Assembly (NCBI RefSeq): GCF_000226095.1
Contig: NC_016472.1
Coordinates: 6,696,001-6,760,000, forward strand
DNA from: Thermothelomyces thermophilus ATCC 42464
Lineage: Eukaryota > Ascomycota > Sordariomycetes > Sordariales > Chaetomiaceae
Length of the DNA: 64,000 bases
Reading direction: 5' to 3'
The notes below the pieces were generated by a model. That model saw nothing but the letters and a program-made list of their open reading frames with translations, was not told the DNA's origin and made no database searches. Made by a program: the position numbers and the translations under genes. Below are positions 1 through 9,900 of the stretch, in pieces. Numbering within the stretch: position 1 is the first letter of the stretch; every line of letters starts with the position of its first letter.

Positions 1-2
1 AG

Positions 3-755
3 GCCAAGGAAAAAGCCGCGGCGGCTCTTGCCGCTCTGGGTAGGGAGCCTCGCCAGGTTCTTCGCCGCACCCCGCGTCTCAGGTCTGAGCGCCTGCCCGT
101 CTACAAGTCCTACGCTGACCTCGATCGTTTGCGCTGCGTCCTCTGCAAACGCATATTCAAGGAGGCCAGGCTGGTCTGGCTGCACGAGCAGCAGAGCGAG
201 TTACACAAGCGCATGCTAGCCGACCCGCAGAATCGGGCGCGCGCAGCGGACGAGTTCAAGCGGATGGGCAAGAAGATGTGCATCGTCGAACCTGACGCCG
301 AGTTCAAGCGGCTTTGGGAACTGCAGCGCGCTCGCTTCGCGCAGCCGCAGTACCGCGATCGGGCGCTCGAGCGACGGAGGGCGTTTGGCCAGCCGAAGCA
401 ACCCGTGGCCGTGCCGTCAACCGCCGCCGCCTCCGTTCCGGAGAAACGCAAGGAGCCCGCCGCCGCAACGGCGGACAGCGACGCCAAAGACCAACAGCCC
501 GCTGCCAAGAAGTCCAAGGGCGCCGGCATGCTCGCCAAGATGGGCTGGACCGAGGGCGCAGGGCTCGGCGCCGAGGGTGCCGGCAGGACCGAGGCCATCT
601 CGACCGAGGTGTATGCCCCTGGCGTGGGCCTGGGCGCCGAGGGTGGTAAGCTGGGCGATGCGAGCGAGGAGGCAGCGAGGAAGACGCGGGGCGATTTTGC
701 ATCATTTGTGCAAAAGACAAAGGAGAGGGCCAGGGAGCGGTTCGAGAAGATGTGA
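3..755 (+). CDS. RBM5/RBM10-like G-patch RNA-binding protein, C-terminal part
   Basis: The gene enters from the left edge; the frame is open from base 3 to the TGA at 753-755, so only the last ~250 codons are present. What is seen: a YADLDRLRCVLCKR segment with a CxxC pair followed by HEQQSELHK, which matches the C2H2-type finger near the C-terminus of RBM5/RBM10 proteins; the YRDRALERRRAFG motif that follows it in that family; a low-complexity Pro/Ala/Lys linker; and a G-patch (MLAKMGWTEGAGLGAEGAG). The family acts in the nucleus in spliceosome assembly and splice-site choice; the G-patch usually contacts a DEAH helicase. Any RRM or OCRE domains would lie outside the window. The gene ends in a charged helix (KTKERARERFEKM). 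No intron is seen in this part. Confidence 0.85.
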   Translation, partial: AKEKAAAALAALGREPRQVLRRTPRLRSERLPVYKSYADLDRLRCVLCKRIFKEARLVWLHEQQSELHKRMLADPQNRARAADEFKRMGKKMCIVEPDAEFKRLWELQRARFAQPQYRDRALERRRAFGQPKQPVAVPSTAAASVPEKRKEPAAATADSDAKDQQPAAKKSKGAGMLAKMGWTEGAGLGAEGAGRTEAISTEVYAPGVGLGAEGGKLGDASEEAARKTRGDFASFVQKTKERARERFEKM

Positions 756-775
756 TGTTCTCTCGTTACTGCCCC

Positions 776-880
776 CCCCTCTCTCTCTCTCTCTCTCTCT
801 CCCCCTCTCTCTCTCTCCCCCTCTCTCTCTCTCCCCCTCTCTCTCTCTCCCCCTCTCTCTCTCTCCCCCCCTCTCTCTCC
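776..880 (+). repeat. CT/CCCC compound microsatellite
   Basis: About 105 bases of alternating (CT)n and short C runs start 20 bases after the G-patch gene's stop codon, probably in its 3' UTR. Its translation gives long meaningless Pro/Leu/Ser or Gly/Arg/Glu reading frames on both strands, which should be ignored. Confidence 0.9.
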
Positions 881-1129
881 CCCCCCCCCCCCCCGCGATA
901 CCATGTATTACTAAACCCTCCTCGACAGGGGGAAAAGCGACGCCAATCGCAGAGCTCACCTGCACACGTGCTCCGCGACGAGCTCTGCCGGTATGTATGG
1001 CGGCTGGGTCACATCGTCGTCAGATGCAGATTGAAGCTGTCGACATGTCTCAACCTAAACTCTCCCCCCCCCCCCCCCCCCGCGATACCATGTATTACTA
1101 AACCCTCCTCGACAGGGGGAAAAGCGACG
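879..1129 (+). repeat. Direct duplication of a poly-C plus 48-base segment
   Basis: A C16 run followed by 48 bases (895-942) recurs as a C18 run followed by the identical 48 bases (1082-1129). The offset is 187 bases and I see no mismatch in the 48-base part. The sequence between the copies is unique. The segment lies downstream of the G-patch gene, so either copy might carry an alternative 3' end. Confidence 0.9.
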
Positions 1130-2218
1130 TTTTTTTCTTTTTTTTTGCTGGTTTTTGTACGGCGGGTTGAGGCGGCGCATCAGGTATCATATACCCCGTA
1201 GCCCGAGGGCTTGATCATTCATGTAGATGTCTTGCAATTATACGGAGGCTGTCTATGAGCGCCTGTTATGTTTGGAATACTCGAAGCTTGCGGGTCAAGG
1301 TTGCAACCACTTGTAACGTCTTGGACGTCACTACGTGCCTTCTGAGTTTGGTGGCACGTAATATGATTCTACGTTGATCATTGGTACCGGGGTGTCGAAA
1401 GTTACCTGGCTCGAGCAATAAATACTTTCGTGCTCTTCGAGACACAACTTGTCATCTTGGCAGAATTGGAGCCTGGCTTCCTAATTATTCCTGACTATTA
1501 CTCCCAACGGGGGTGCGAGAAAGAAAGCGAGATTATCACTATCACGACTAGATAACGGTGTGATTGAATCTTCTAGGCAGACGGGGGTTGTTTACTCTTG
1601 TTTGAGTCCTCCGCGTCTCACGCGATATATCTGTCATCTTATGCTGGTTATAGCAGCGCCCACGAGTCTGATCAGCCGCACTGGCCGCTCCGAGTTTCCT
1701 GGGGAAGCTTTCGGAAGTGATCTTCCCCACGATACTCGGAGAGTTAAGACACACGAAACGGGCGCTTGTCTGCGGCCTGTGTGTCTCGGTTGCGAGTGTG
1801 AGACAAGAGTGTGAGACAGAGTTGTTTGTGGAGCAACTTGGGGGGGGGGGGGGGTTGAAATGACATCACGGCGTAGGTCATCCTTGGTTGGGAATCAGCA
1901 TAGAAGACGTTGGTTTTTGATCTTGTTACATTTTGCAGTACTCTAGAGACCATACCTGCCCAGTAGAGCTCAATTCTTTTTATTTTTTATTTTTTATTTT
2001 TTTTATTTTTTTTGGTAATTGGTAGCCAGCTGAATCGATATCCTCGGTATCTGAACGGTGGAGAGTCCAGCCCCACGGCATGCTGAGCGACGGCACAATA
2101 GGGGAACTGACTGGCCCGTTTCTATCTCGCTAGATGAACTATGTAGAAAGACAGAGCTGGTACATTCATGCATCTTGTTTTAAAATAAAACATGTGGACG
2201 GGCGGGCAATCATCATCA
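1130..2218. other. Intergenic, tail-to-tail 3' flanks
   Basis: This is the space between the ends of the G-patch gene (+) and the aspartic protease (-). I see no gene. It holds a G15 run (1840-1854) and a T-rich, A-interrupted tract (about 1976-2013). Reading frames here are below 90 codons and resemble nothing I know. Confidence 0.7.
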
Positions 2219-3919
2219 TCAGACTGCTATGAGTGCGCCCCCTAAGAGGATAAACAGAGCCGTCACCGCAGCAACACCGACCAGTTCCCCGAGCAGGCCC
2301 GTCCTGACCGCCGTGAAACCTCCGGCAGCCGCATTCCGCTCCGAGCCGGGCCGGGTGCTCCCGCCCGGGCCTCCTCCGTAACCCGGGTGACCATTGGCGG
2401 TGGCTGTCGGGGTAAAGGTCGTCTGCTGCGCCTCGACGCCCATCAGGCCGCTCGGGAGGCCACCAGCGATCACCGTGCGCGTGCCCGCGTCGGCGCCCGC
2501 GCCCGCGCCCTCGCCTCTCTCGGAGGCGCCGTCGTCGTGGTTGTCGGCGGTGAGCTCCACGATGGTGTTCGTGTTGGTGCTGCTGCTGCTGCTGTTGAGG
2601 TTGGCCTGGGCCAGGCCGATCTGGTAGTGCGACAGGTCGTAGACGACGTAGGCGGAGCGGAGGAAGGTGTCGCCCAGGAGGGTGAAGTTGGCCTCGCTCT
2701 GGCCGGAGGAGGCGGCGAAGCGGGTGGTTGACTGGATGCCAAAGACGCACCACCTCCTTTCGGTAGCGGGGGGGACTTTGTCGTCGTCATCATCGTCATC
2801 GTCGTCGTCGTCGTCGTCTTCGACTTCGTTGTTGTTATTGCTGTTGGATTGGGGGTAGGTTGGCGGGAGGATGTCGAGGACCAGATCGCCCAGCGGGACG
2901 GTGATGCTCGTCGTCGGGGTGAAGGTGAAGGCCAGGTGGAAGTCCGGGTCGGTCCGGAGCAGGGGGTGGGAGCAGTCGATCAGGGTCATCTGGAGCCGGT
3001 CGTCGTAGAAGGTGTCGAGGGCCGTGTTGATGGGGTCGGCCAGCTCGTCGGGGAGGTAGGAGAGGGTGGTGCCCGAGTCGAGGACGGCCGGGGCGGGGTG
3101 GTTGAGGATGGCGGTCGGGATGGTGTGGCGGGAGCCGTTGGTGTAGGTGAGGGAGACGGAGGTGAAGTTGACTTCGAAGGAGGAGTAGTCGCGATCGCCT
3201 GGAGGCTTATGCAGCGGGAGGACCCCGAGCGGGCCGATGAACTTGTCGGTGTCGATGCCGCCGAAGAGGAGGGTGCCCGAGTCGGCGCGCCGATCGTTGA
3301 GGTAGAGGGAGAAGGCTTTGCTCTTGATCAGGCCCTGGCTGTACATCTCGTCGATGATATTGGGATACTTGGTGGATGCACGTTCGCTGATGCTGAAGCC
3401 GAGACCCAGGATGCCGGTGCCCCTGACGGCCTTGGTCACGCAGGCCATCTGTAGCGACTGGACGGTGACACCGCCGATGGTGAAGTGGTCGGTGATGTAG
3501 TCCCCCGAGGCGGTGCCGCCGTCGAGGTAGGTGATTTTGAACCCGCCCTCCTCCACCATCTTCTTGGACGAGCTCTTGGAAGGGTCGTAGGTGTCGGTAC
3601 ACGGCATGCCGTAGAAATCCTGCAGGGCCGGGCTGATACAGAGATCTGCCTCGTGGCTCAGCACCCAGGCGTCGCTGCTCCCCGTGTCTAGCAGCATCGT
3701 CAAGTTCTGTGGGGGGGTTCCGACCTGGACCTGCACGTAATAGCCGCCGCCTGCGATGTTGTTGATGAGTCTCTCCGAGTACGTCTCCCGCCGTGTCAAC
3801 GGAGGAAAGGAGAGCGGGGTGCGGTTGCCTGGAAGGCCTCTGCTAACGCTGAACTCGACAACATTTTTAGACGAGGAACCAGGAGCCAGAGCTAGCAGTA
3901 TGGCGGATGAGGGCTTCAT
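2219..3919 (-). CDS. GPI-anchored aspartic protease (yapsin-like, peptidase A1)
   Basis: This is a single-exon 566-residue pepsin-family endopeptidase. The N-terminus is a short hydrophobic signal peptide (MKPSSAILLALAPG) followed by the VVEFSVSRG start typical of fungal opsin/yapsin propeptides. The first catalytic motif DTGSS is at residues 78-82 and the second, DSGTT, at 281-285. The C-terminus has a Ser/Gly/Thr-rich stalk and ends in a hydrophobic stretch (LVGVAAVTALFILLGGALIA), the pattern of a GPI signal. The protein is therefore expected at the plasma membrane or wall, where the family processes surface proteins. An oddity is a run of 13 Asp (about residues 368-380) between the second catalytic motif and the C-terminal core, encoded by a GAC/GAT repeat. 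The gene is divergent from the histidine kinase across 3 kb. Confidence 0.9.
   Translation of the reverse strand: MKPSSAILLALAPGSSSKNVVEFSVSRGLPGNRTPLSFPPLTRRETYSERLINNIAGGGYYVQVQVGTPPQNLTMLLDTGSSDAWVLSHEADLCISPALQDFYGMPCTDTYDPSKSSSKKMVEEGGFKITYLDGGTASGDYITDHFTIGGVTVQSLQMACVTKAVRGTGILGLGFSISERASTKYPNIIDEMYSQGLIKSKAFSLYLNDRRADSGTLLFGGIDTDKFIGPLGVLPLHKPPGDRDYSSFEVNFTSVSLTYTNGSRHTIPTAILNHPAPAVLDSGTTLSYLPDELADPINTALDTFYDDRLQMTLIDCSHPLLRTDPDFHLAFTFTPTTSITVPLGDLVLDILPPTYPQSNSNNNNEVEDDDDDDDDDDDDDKVPPATERRWCVFGIQSTTRFAASSGQSEANFTLLGDTFLRSAYVVYDLSHYQIGLAQANLNSSSSSTNTNTIVELTADNHDDGASERGEGAGAGADAGTRTVIAGGLPSGLMGVEAQQTTFTPTATANGHPGYGGGPGGSTRPGSERNAAAGGFTAVRTGLLGELVGVAAVTALFILLGGALIAV
2779..2823 (-). repeat. 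Asp-encoding trinucleotide repeat in the aspartic protease
   Basis: The plus strand reads (GTC/ATC)n, which on the coding strand gives an uninterrupted Asp tract. It sits in a predicted surface loop between catalytic-domain elements. Tracts like this change length by slippage, so it is likely polymorphic between strains. Confidence 0.8.
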
Positions 3920-6900
3920 TTTTGGGGCTCGCCGGGAGCCGGTGCTTCTTGATGTCGTAGGCGGAGTGTCAAGACGGGGTCAACCGGTTTCAGATTCCTT
4001 GTCTTCCGCCGTGGTCTTCCGCCGTGGCCATGCCTCCTCCGACCATTCGTTAGAGTGGCAGACTCGTTGGAGAGCGGGAAGTTGGCGAGACGACAGAGAA
4101 GTGTCAAAGCATGCTGGAGGCGGCGCTTGCTTGTGTAATTATGGTCAAGGGTCCGGTTTCCTAAACCCCCTCCCCCTGCCGGACTGGACGTGGACGCCAT
4201 TTTATTTATCCTCCCCGACTCCTGCTCCTGCTCCTTGGCGGTTTGGATCTTGTTGGGAGTAGCTTCTCGGCACGGTCTTGGGAGCGAGCAGAAATGTAAG
4301 AGTGACTCCAGGCGGGGCTTGGCGCCCAGACAGATCAGCGCTGTTGGGCGACGGCGGCGGTGGTGCCAAGATGGTTCCGAGCCGCCGACAGCGTTCGTGG
4401 GCGCCGAGCTGATTCCAAAGGGGAGGCCCAGGACCAAGGACCGATGTATGCCCGCAGGCCCCGTATGACATACATACATACATAGTAGACACACCGAGAC
4501 TGCGCTCTTGGGTGGACGGAGGTGTTAGTGTACGGAGTACGGAGCAGCGTACTACTGCAGCGTACTATGTATGCTGTTTTGGCCGAGATCCCAACCGCCC
4601 TCCCGGCATGGTGCCAAGACCGCGCAGCTCCTCTTGGCCTTTGGGGGTTGTGTCTGGCGGGGTGAGCATTTCCAAGGAGCGGTCTACGGAGACATAGTAC
4701 TTTGTATGTTATGTTGACAAATTGGACGCACTGTACATGCCTCCGCATGCACGGATCCGTATGTACAGTACAGAGCCGTGGGAGCGTAGACGTAGTCAGG
4801 TGTGCGGGATACGTACGGGCGTATGGAATAGAATCGAGGGGATTCTCACACCGGCGAACAGGACGCTGGTTCGCTAATCTTGGTACCGTACCCAGGGTCC
4901 CAGGGCCAACGAAGTTGTATGTACTGTACAGTAGCAGCAACCAACCGCCGGCTGAGACTTGAGAGAGTCGGCGCCGAGACGGCCCAGCCAGTCGGATTGC
5001 TTCGGCAACAAGCGGACACCGTGCCGCTGTGCTGTCGACTGCCGAACACGTTGGCTTGATCCTCCGGCCCCACGATCTCACGAGGACACCGAAATGACCC
5101 TTCTCTTCCAGTCGCTTCCTCGTCGTGGGTTGTGGGTTGTGGGTTGCGGCACGCGAGGTTCTCTCCGCAGGAGCGCGCAATCCGATACACTACGAGACTC
5201 CTTTTGAGGAAGGCTCGTTAAATTCATCTGAGAGCTTCCGAGAGCCCTTGTGCGACACCCGTGTGCAGTAAATTTAATGGCTTTCGAAGTGCTTCAGACC
5301 GTTGCCCGCTAGTGGATTGTAGTGTAAGGATTGCCGAGTCGAGAAGATTATCCATACACTGGTTAGGGCTTACGGCGTAGCTGCCGGGAAAGCTACTTGA
5401 TGCTAACTCAGTAGCGCAGGATCGGCAGAGATGGGCGGGGCCAAAGAACCACAATCGGCGGCAAGAGCCGCCCTTGTAGCACTTGGGCTCACTGAGTCAG
5501 GCTGCCCCTGCCCCACCGGGCTTTCGTCGGCGTAGGATGATTTCATCACAATCCATCTACTTAGTAGTTTAATGTAGTGTACAGAGTAGGAGGTGGTCGA
5601 GACAGGAAGAGCAAGAATGCAAGAGAATGCACGAGAATGATTAACATAAAATCCTACACTATACCACTTATACTCGCTCTCGAGTACAGAGTGCGGAGGT
5701 TACGCGCAGACATAGGTACAGTATATCTACCTATGCATGTAACAATCCGGTTCAGACGACATTAGGTACAGTACTGCGCAGTAGTAAGTGTACGGATATC
5801 GGTCAGAAGACACAGAGCTAGGACCGGCAGTTCAATCACTTCTCCCAGAATGGAAGTTGGTTCTCATTTCACGTATACTACTCCGTACCAACGAACGGTA
5901 ACAAGCACGTGGAGGTGTCAAGCTCGGCGCTAAATGAACGGAGCGAAACCTGGAGTTTGGCAAGGTGACTGACTACGTTCTCAGGGAGCTACACGCTTGC
6001 TATGTACTGTTCCTACTACCTTACTTATACCGTACCGAGATATAGCCATAAACTAACTCGGAAATTCTTGGCTCTTCGCTGCCGCACCATTATAGGATTC
6101 CAGATCTGTTATAGGATGCTACACTTCTGCGATTAACATTTGCCCGGTGCAAAGCTTGGAGCCAACAATGTGTGCTTGGCACTGAGGGGCTACAGGTGAA
6201 ATCCGCGCTCTATTAGGTTACTTCATGCAACATGCGCAAAGCTGCTCGATACATTACCTCACCTACAGACCGCCGGCTTTAAGACGAAAATAATTTCAAG
6301 CACGAGTTGCCCTAGGTACACATTATAGTTGCCGTAGGTCTCAGGTAGCTAGGCAGGTAGTTGGCTACCTAAGTAAAGTACCTCCCTGCGATATGTGAGC
6401 AGCAAAAGTTGTCGGGTTCCACGCCCCCACATGCCGCAAAAGCGGACTGAGGTGGCCGGGGGGTCTTGCAGAATCGAACTGGCAGTGACCCGCTGCGCGG
6501 TGAGGAGGGGTTTGGCCTGATGGTTTCCCGTTGCATCTTTTTGGCCCGATTCCCCCGGCCGGAACTCCGCAACTCCAGTTCCCCGGCCATCCCGCCACGA
6601 TTCCCGGTCCTTTTCTCAAGTCAGGCCACCGTCGACTGCAGCTGCATTGCATAGTCTCGAGCTAATTCAACTATACGGGGTACCTGCTCCCCGTATCAGA
6701 GAGTGTGCGTGCACGCGGGTGCTGCAGACAGGAAGAGCACGGAGAGCCCCGATAGAACCTGAGCCAGCTGACGACGGGGAGAGAGGCTCTGGCTGCCCCG
6801 CTTGGCTCTCTGTCTCCAACTCTCGCTTCCTTCCGGATATCGAGATCATCGAGATCATCGAGATCATCGAGCGCACAGCCGCGAGAACATGCAGGTGCGC

Positions 6901-6986
6901 GCTGCCACGACCCTGCGGCTGCCCATTCGAGCCTCGACCCGCTTCTAGCGCCCGCGGCTCGCACCCAGAGAGAGAGAGAGATCACG
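3920..6986. other. 3-kb divergent intergenic region
   Basis: This holds the promoters of the aspartic protease (leftward) and the histidine kinase (rightward). Reading frames up to 281 codons exist (4335-5180, minus) but have no recognisable domain and are rich in Arg, Ser and Pro, as expected of chance frames in GC-rich DNA. The TACTCCGTA motif occurs at 4531-4539 and 5879-5887, with many related tacgta/gtacgg words. Three near-perfect copies of a nine-base ATCGAGATC unit lie at about 6839-6869, just upstream of the kinase, in its probable 5' UTR. Confidence 0.65.
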
Positions 6987-9900
6987 ATGCATCCCTCCAT
7001 TCTAGACACCAGCATCATCGACTTGCTCGAGGCCGACCCGCGACCGTCCCTGATCGTCGCCCTGACCCCTCACCCGCCCACCGTCGTCTACACGAACCCG
7101 GCGTTCGCAGCCTATTCGTCCCTCCTGGACCTGATCACCGCCAAGGGCGACGATTCCGCGCCGCTGTGGGAATGGATTACCGGGGGAACGTATAGCCCGA
7201 CCCAGCCGCCTTCGGAGGCCCCGCCAAACAGCAGCCGGGCCCCCGCCGCCGCGTCCTTCTCCTATTCCAACATCTACTGGACCCGATCGGTCGTCCATGA
7301 GCAGATGGTGGTCGTGGGTGCAAACGAGCAGGTCCCGCCGTCTCAGCCGCGCGACCTGCTGCTGCCGAGGCGCATCGTGCCCGTGGAGAACGAAGCGGGA
7401 ACCGCGGCGGCCGAGACCTCGGTCCCTTCCATCCCGGTTCTCGATGTCGAATCCCGCCCCAAGTCCACCCCGGCCGCATTGCCGGTCAACCCAAAGGAGC
7501 GGCCGGAGAGGCCGCCCTCCCGTGCAGAGGCCGTGCAGTCCGTCGGCCGGACAATATCCGAGCCCGCGTGGATATTGCCCGACACCACCACCCCAGGTAT
7601 GTTTAGTCTGCAGATGCCGACGCCCGTTTTGAGGGGCGAAGACGGCAAAGCAACTGACCTCCCATACCAGAGCAACGCCCGTTTCTCGACGACATCAACA
7701 GCGTGGACTGGGCCCAGACGCCGCTCGGCCCCATGCGGAGCTGGCACCGCAAGCTTGACGAGACCATCAACCAGATCCTCGTCGACAGCCGGCCCATCGC
7801 CGTCTACTGGGGCCCGTCCTACATCACCGTGTACAACGAAGCCTTCAGCAAGCTCTGCGGGTCAAAGCACCCTTCCATGCTTGGCATGCCGGTTCAGGAA
7901 GCGTGGGCCGAGGCGGGCCAGCGCCTAAGGGAAACCATGCGCACCATCTCCGCGAACACGAAGGGCGCCGTCGAGGATGAGTGGCGATTCTTTGTCGAGA
8001 GAGAGTCCGAGGTCGAGGGCGGTGAACCCTGGCTCGAGGAGACGTATCTGAGGTGGTCCATGATTCCTATCGTGGAAAACAACGAGTGCCTTGGCTTCAT
8101 GCACCCCGTCGCCGAGACAACGAGCGTGCGTCTCTGGGAAAGGCGCATGAATATGCTCATCGAGCTTGGCGAGGTTCTGGTCACGGCAAGGGACGTCGAA
8201 AGCTACTGGGAGAAGGTGATCCAGGAGCTTGCCGCCGTCGAACCGCGCTACGATATTCCCTTGGCAATCCTGTACACGGTCCAAGACGACACGGAGACCA
8301 CTGATGCATCATCCTCCTCCTCCTCCTCCTCCTCCTCCTTGTCCTCGTCCTCGTCCTCGTCCTCGTTCGCCGCTGGCCCCGCCAAGATATGCCGGCTTGC
8401 CGGCACTTTGGGCGTCCCAGAGAACCACCCAATAGCGCCCGAGACCATTAACCTGCGAGCCAACAGCGAGCCTCTTGCCTCCTCCTTCAGTCGTGCCATC
8501 GATGCGCCGCATCCCATTCTGCTGCAGACAAGCGACGGTACGCTTCCCCAAGAGCTCCTCGAGGGACTGCAGTGGCGAGGCTTTGGCGACCCCTGCCGAG
8601 CTGCCGTCATCTGCCCCATCCGACCGACCAAGGAAGAGAGCGTGATGGGATTCCTCCTCCTGGGCCTCAACTCTAGGCGTCCGTACGACAACGACTACCG
8701 CCAATACATTTCCCTCCTGAGCCAGAAGTTGGCCACCTCTTTGGCCTCCATTGTCCTGCTCGAGGAGGAGGCTCGGAGAGGCCGGAGCGCTGCCGAGCAG
8801 GCCGCGTTCGACCAGGCCATGCTCAAGGAAAAGCTCGAGGTGCAGACCAAGGAGGCCAATGAGTCGCTGCAGATGTTCGAGGCCGTCGCCGAGTTCGTCC
8901 CCGTCGGCATGAGCTTCGGCGATCCGGAGGGGAACATCACGTACGCCAACGATGCCTGGTACAAGATCACCGGGTACCCCGGGACCGGGCCAGTGGCCAA
9001 CCACGGCTTCCTCTCCTGCGTCAAAGAGGAAGACCACGAGATCATCATCTCCGAGTACGAAAAGCTCAAGACCGTCCGCAACGTCGAGTTTGAGTTTCGC
9101 GTGAGGTGCCAGGATGACGCAGCCGAGGGAGGAGACCCCTCGCCGCCCCTGGCGCGCACGTCGCCGAGCTTTGAGAAGGAGGACATCGACCTCGTCTCGC
9201 TGGAGGCCGTGAAAGAACGCCACGTCTTGGCCAGTGCTAGGGCCGAATATGCGGCCGACGGGAGTTTGGTGCGCGTGCTGACCTGCCTGACGGACGTCAC
9301 CCCCCAGAAGAGGGTGGCCGGCGAGGCTCTGCGCCGCGCACAACAAGCCGAGAACCTCAAGCGCATGGCAGAGTTCGCCACCGTCGGCCTGTACGACATG
9401 GACCTCGACGGGCGCCTGCTCGGTGCCAACACCGTCTTCTTCGAGATGTGCGGCTTGCGCAAGGTCGACCCGGCCGTGGTCGACGTGAGGCCTTGGCAGA
9501 GCTGCGTGCACAAGGAGGACATCTCCGTGCTCGTCGAGAAGCTCGAGAAGATGGTGCGCGAGGACAAGGTGCAGAACGTCGAGGTCAGGCTCAACACCAC
9601 CTGGACGGCCGACGACGGCTCGGGCCGCAAGGTTGTCGTGCCGCGCTGGGTCCAGGCGACCCTGCTCCCGGTCAAGACGCCCGAGGGGAAGATTCAGAGC
9701 TTTACCGGCTGCCTCAACGACGTGTCGCTGCAGAAGTGGCAGTTGGATTGGGAAAAGGAGCGGAAAGAGGAAGCCATCGAGTCCAAGCGGCAGCAGGAGA
9801 ACTTCATCGACATGACGTCGCACGAGATGCGGAACCCCCTGAGCGCCATCATCCACTGCGCGGACGCCATCACCGCGACGCTTTGCCGCGTCCAAGAGCT

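Noticed and set aside
385-1101. Long Pro/Leu/Ser and Gly/Arg/Glu frames across the CT microsatellite (110-1201, both strands)
   Set aside because: Pure products of reading the simple repeat and the antisense of the G-patch gene.
4335-5180. 281-codon minus-strand reading frame between the aspartic protease and the histidine kinase
   Set aside because: No recognisable domain; Arg/Ser/Pro/Thr-rich chance composition; overlapping frames of similar length on both strands; no splice or start context that suggests a gene.
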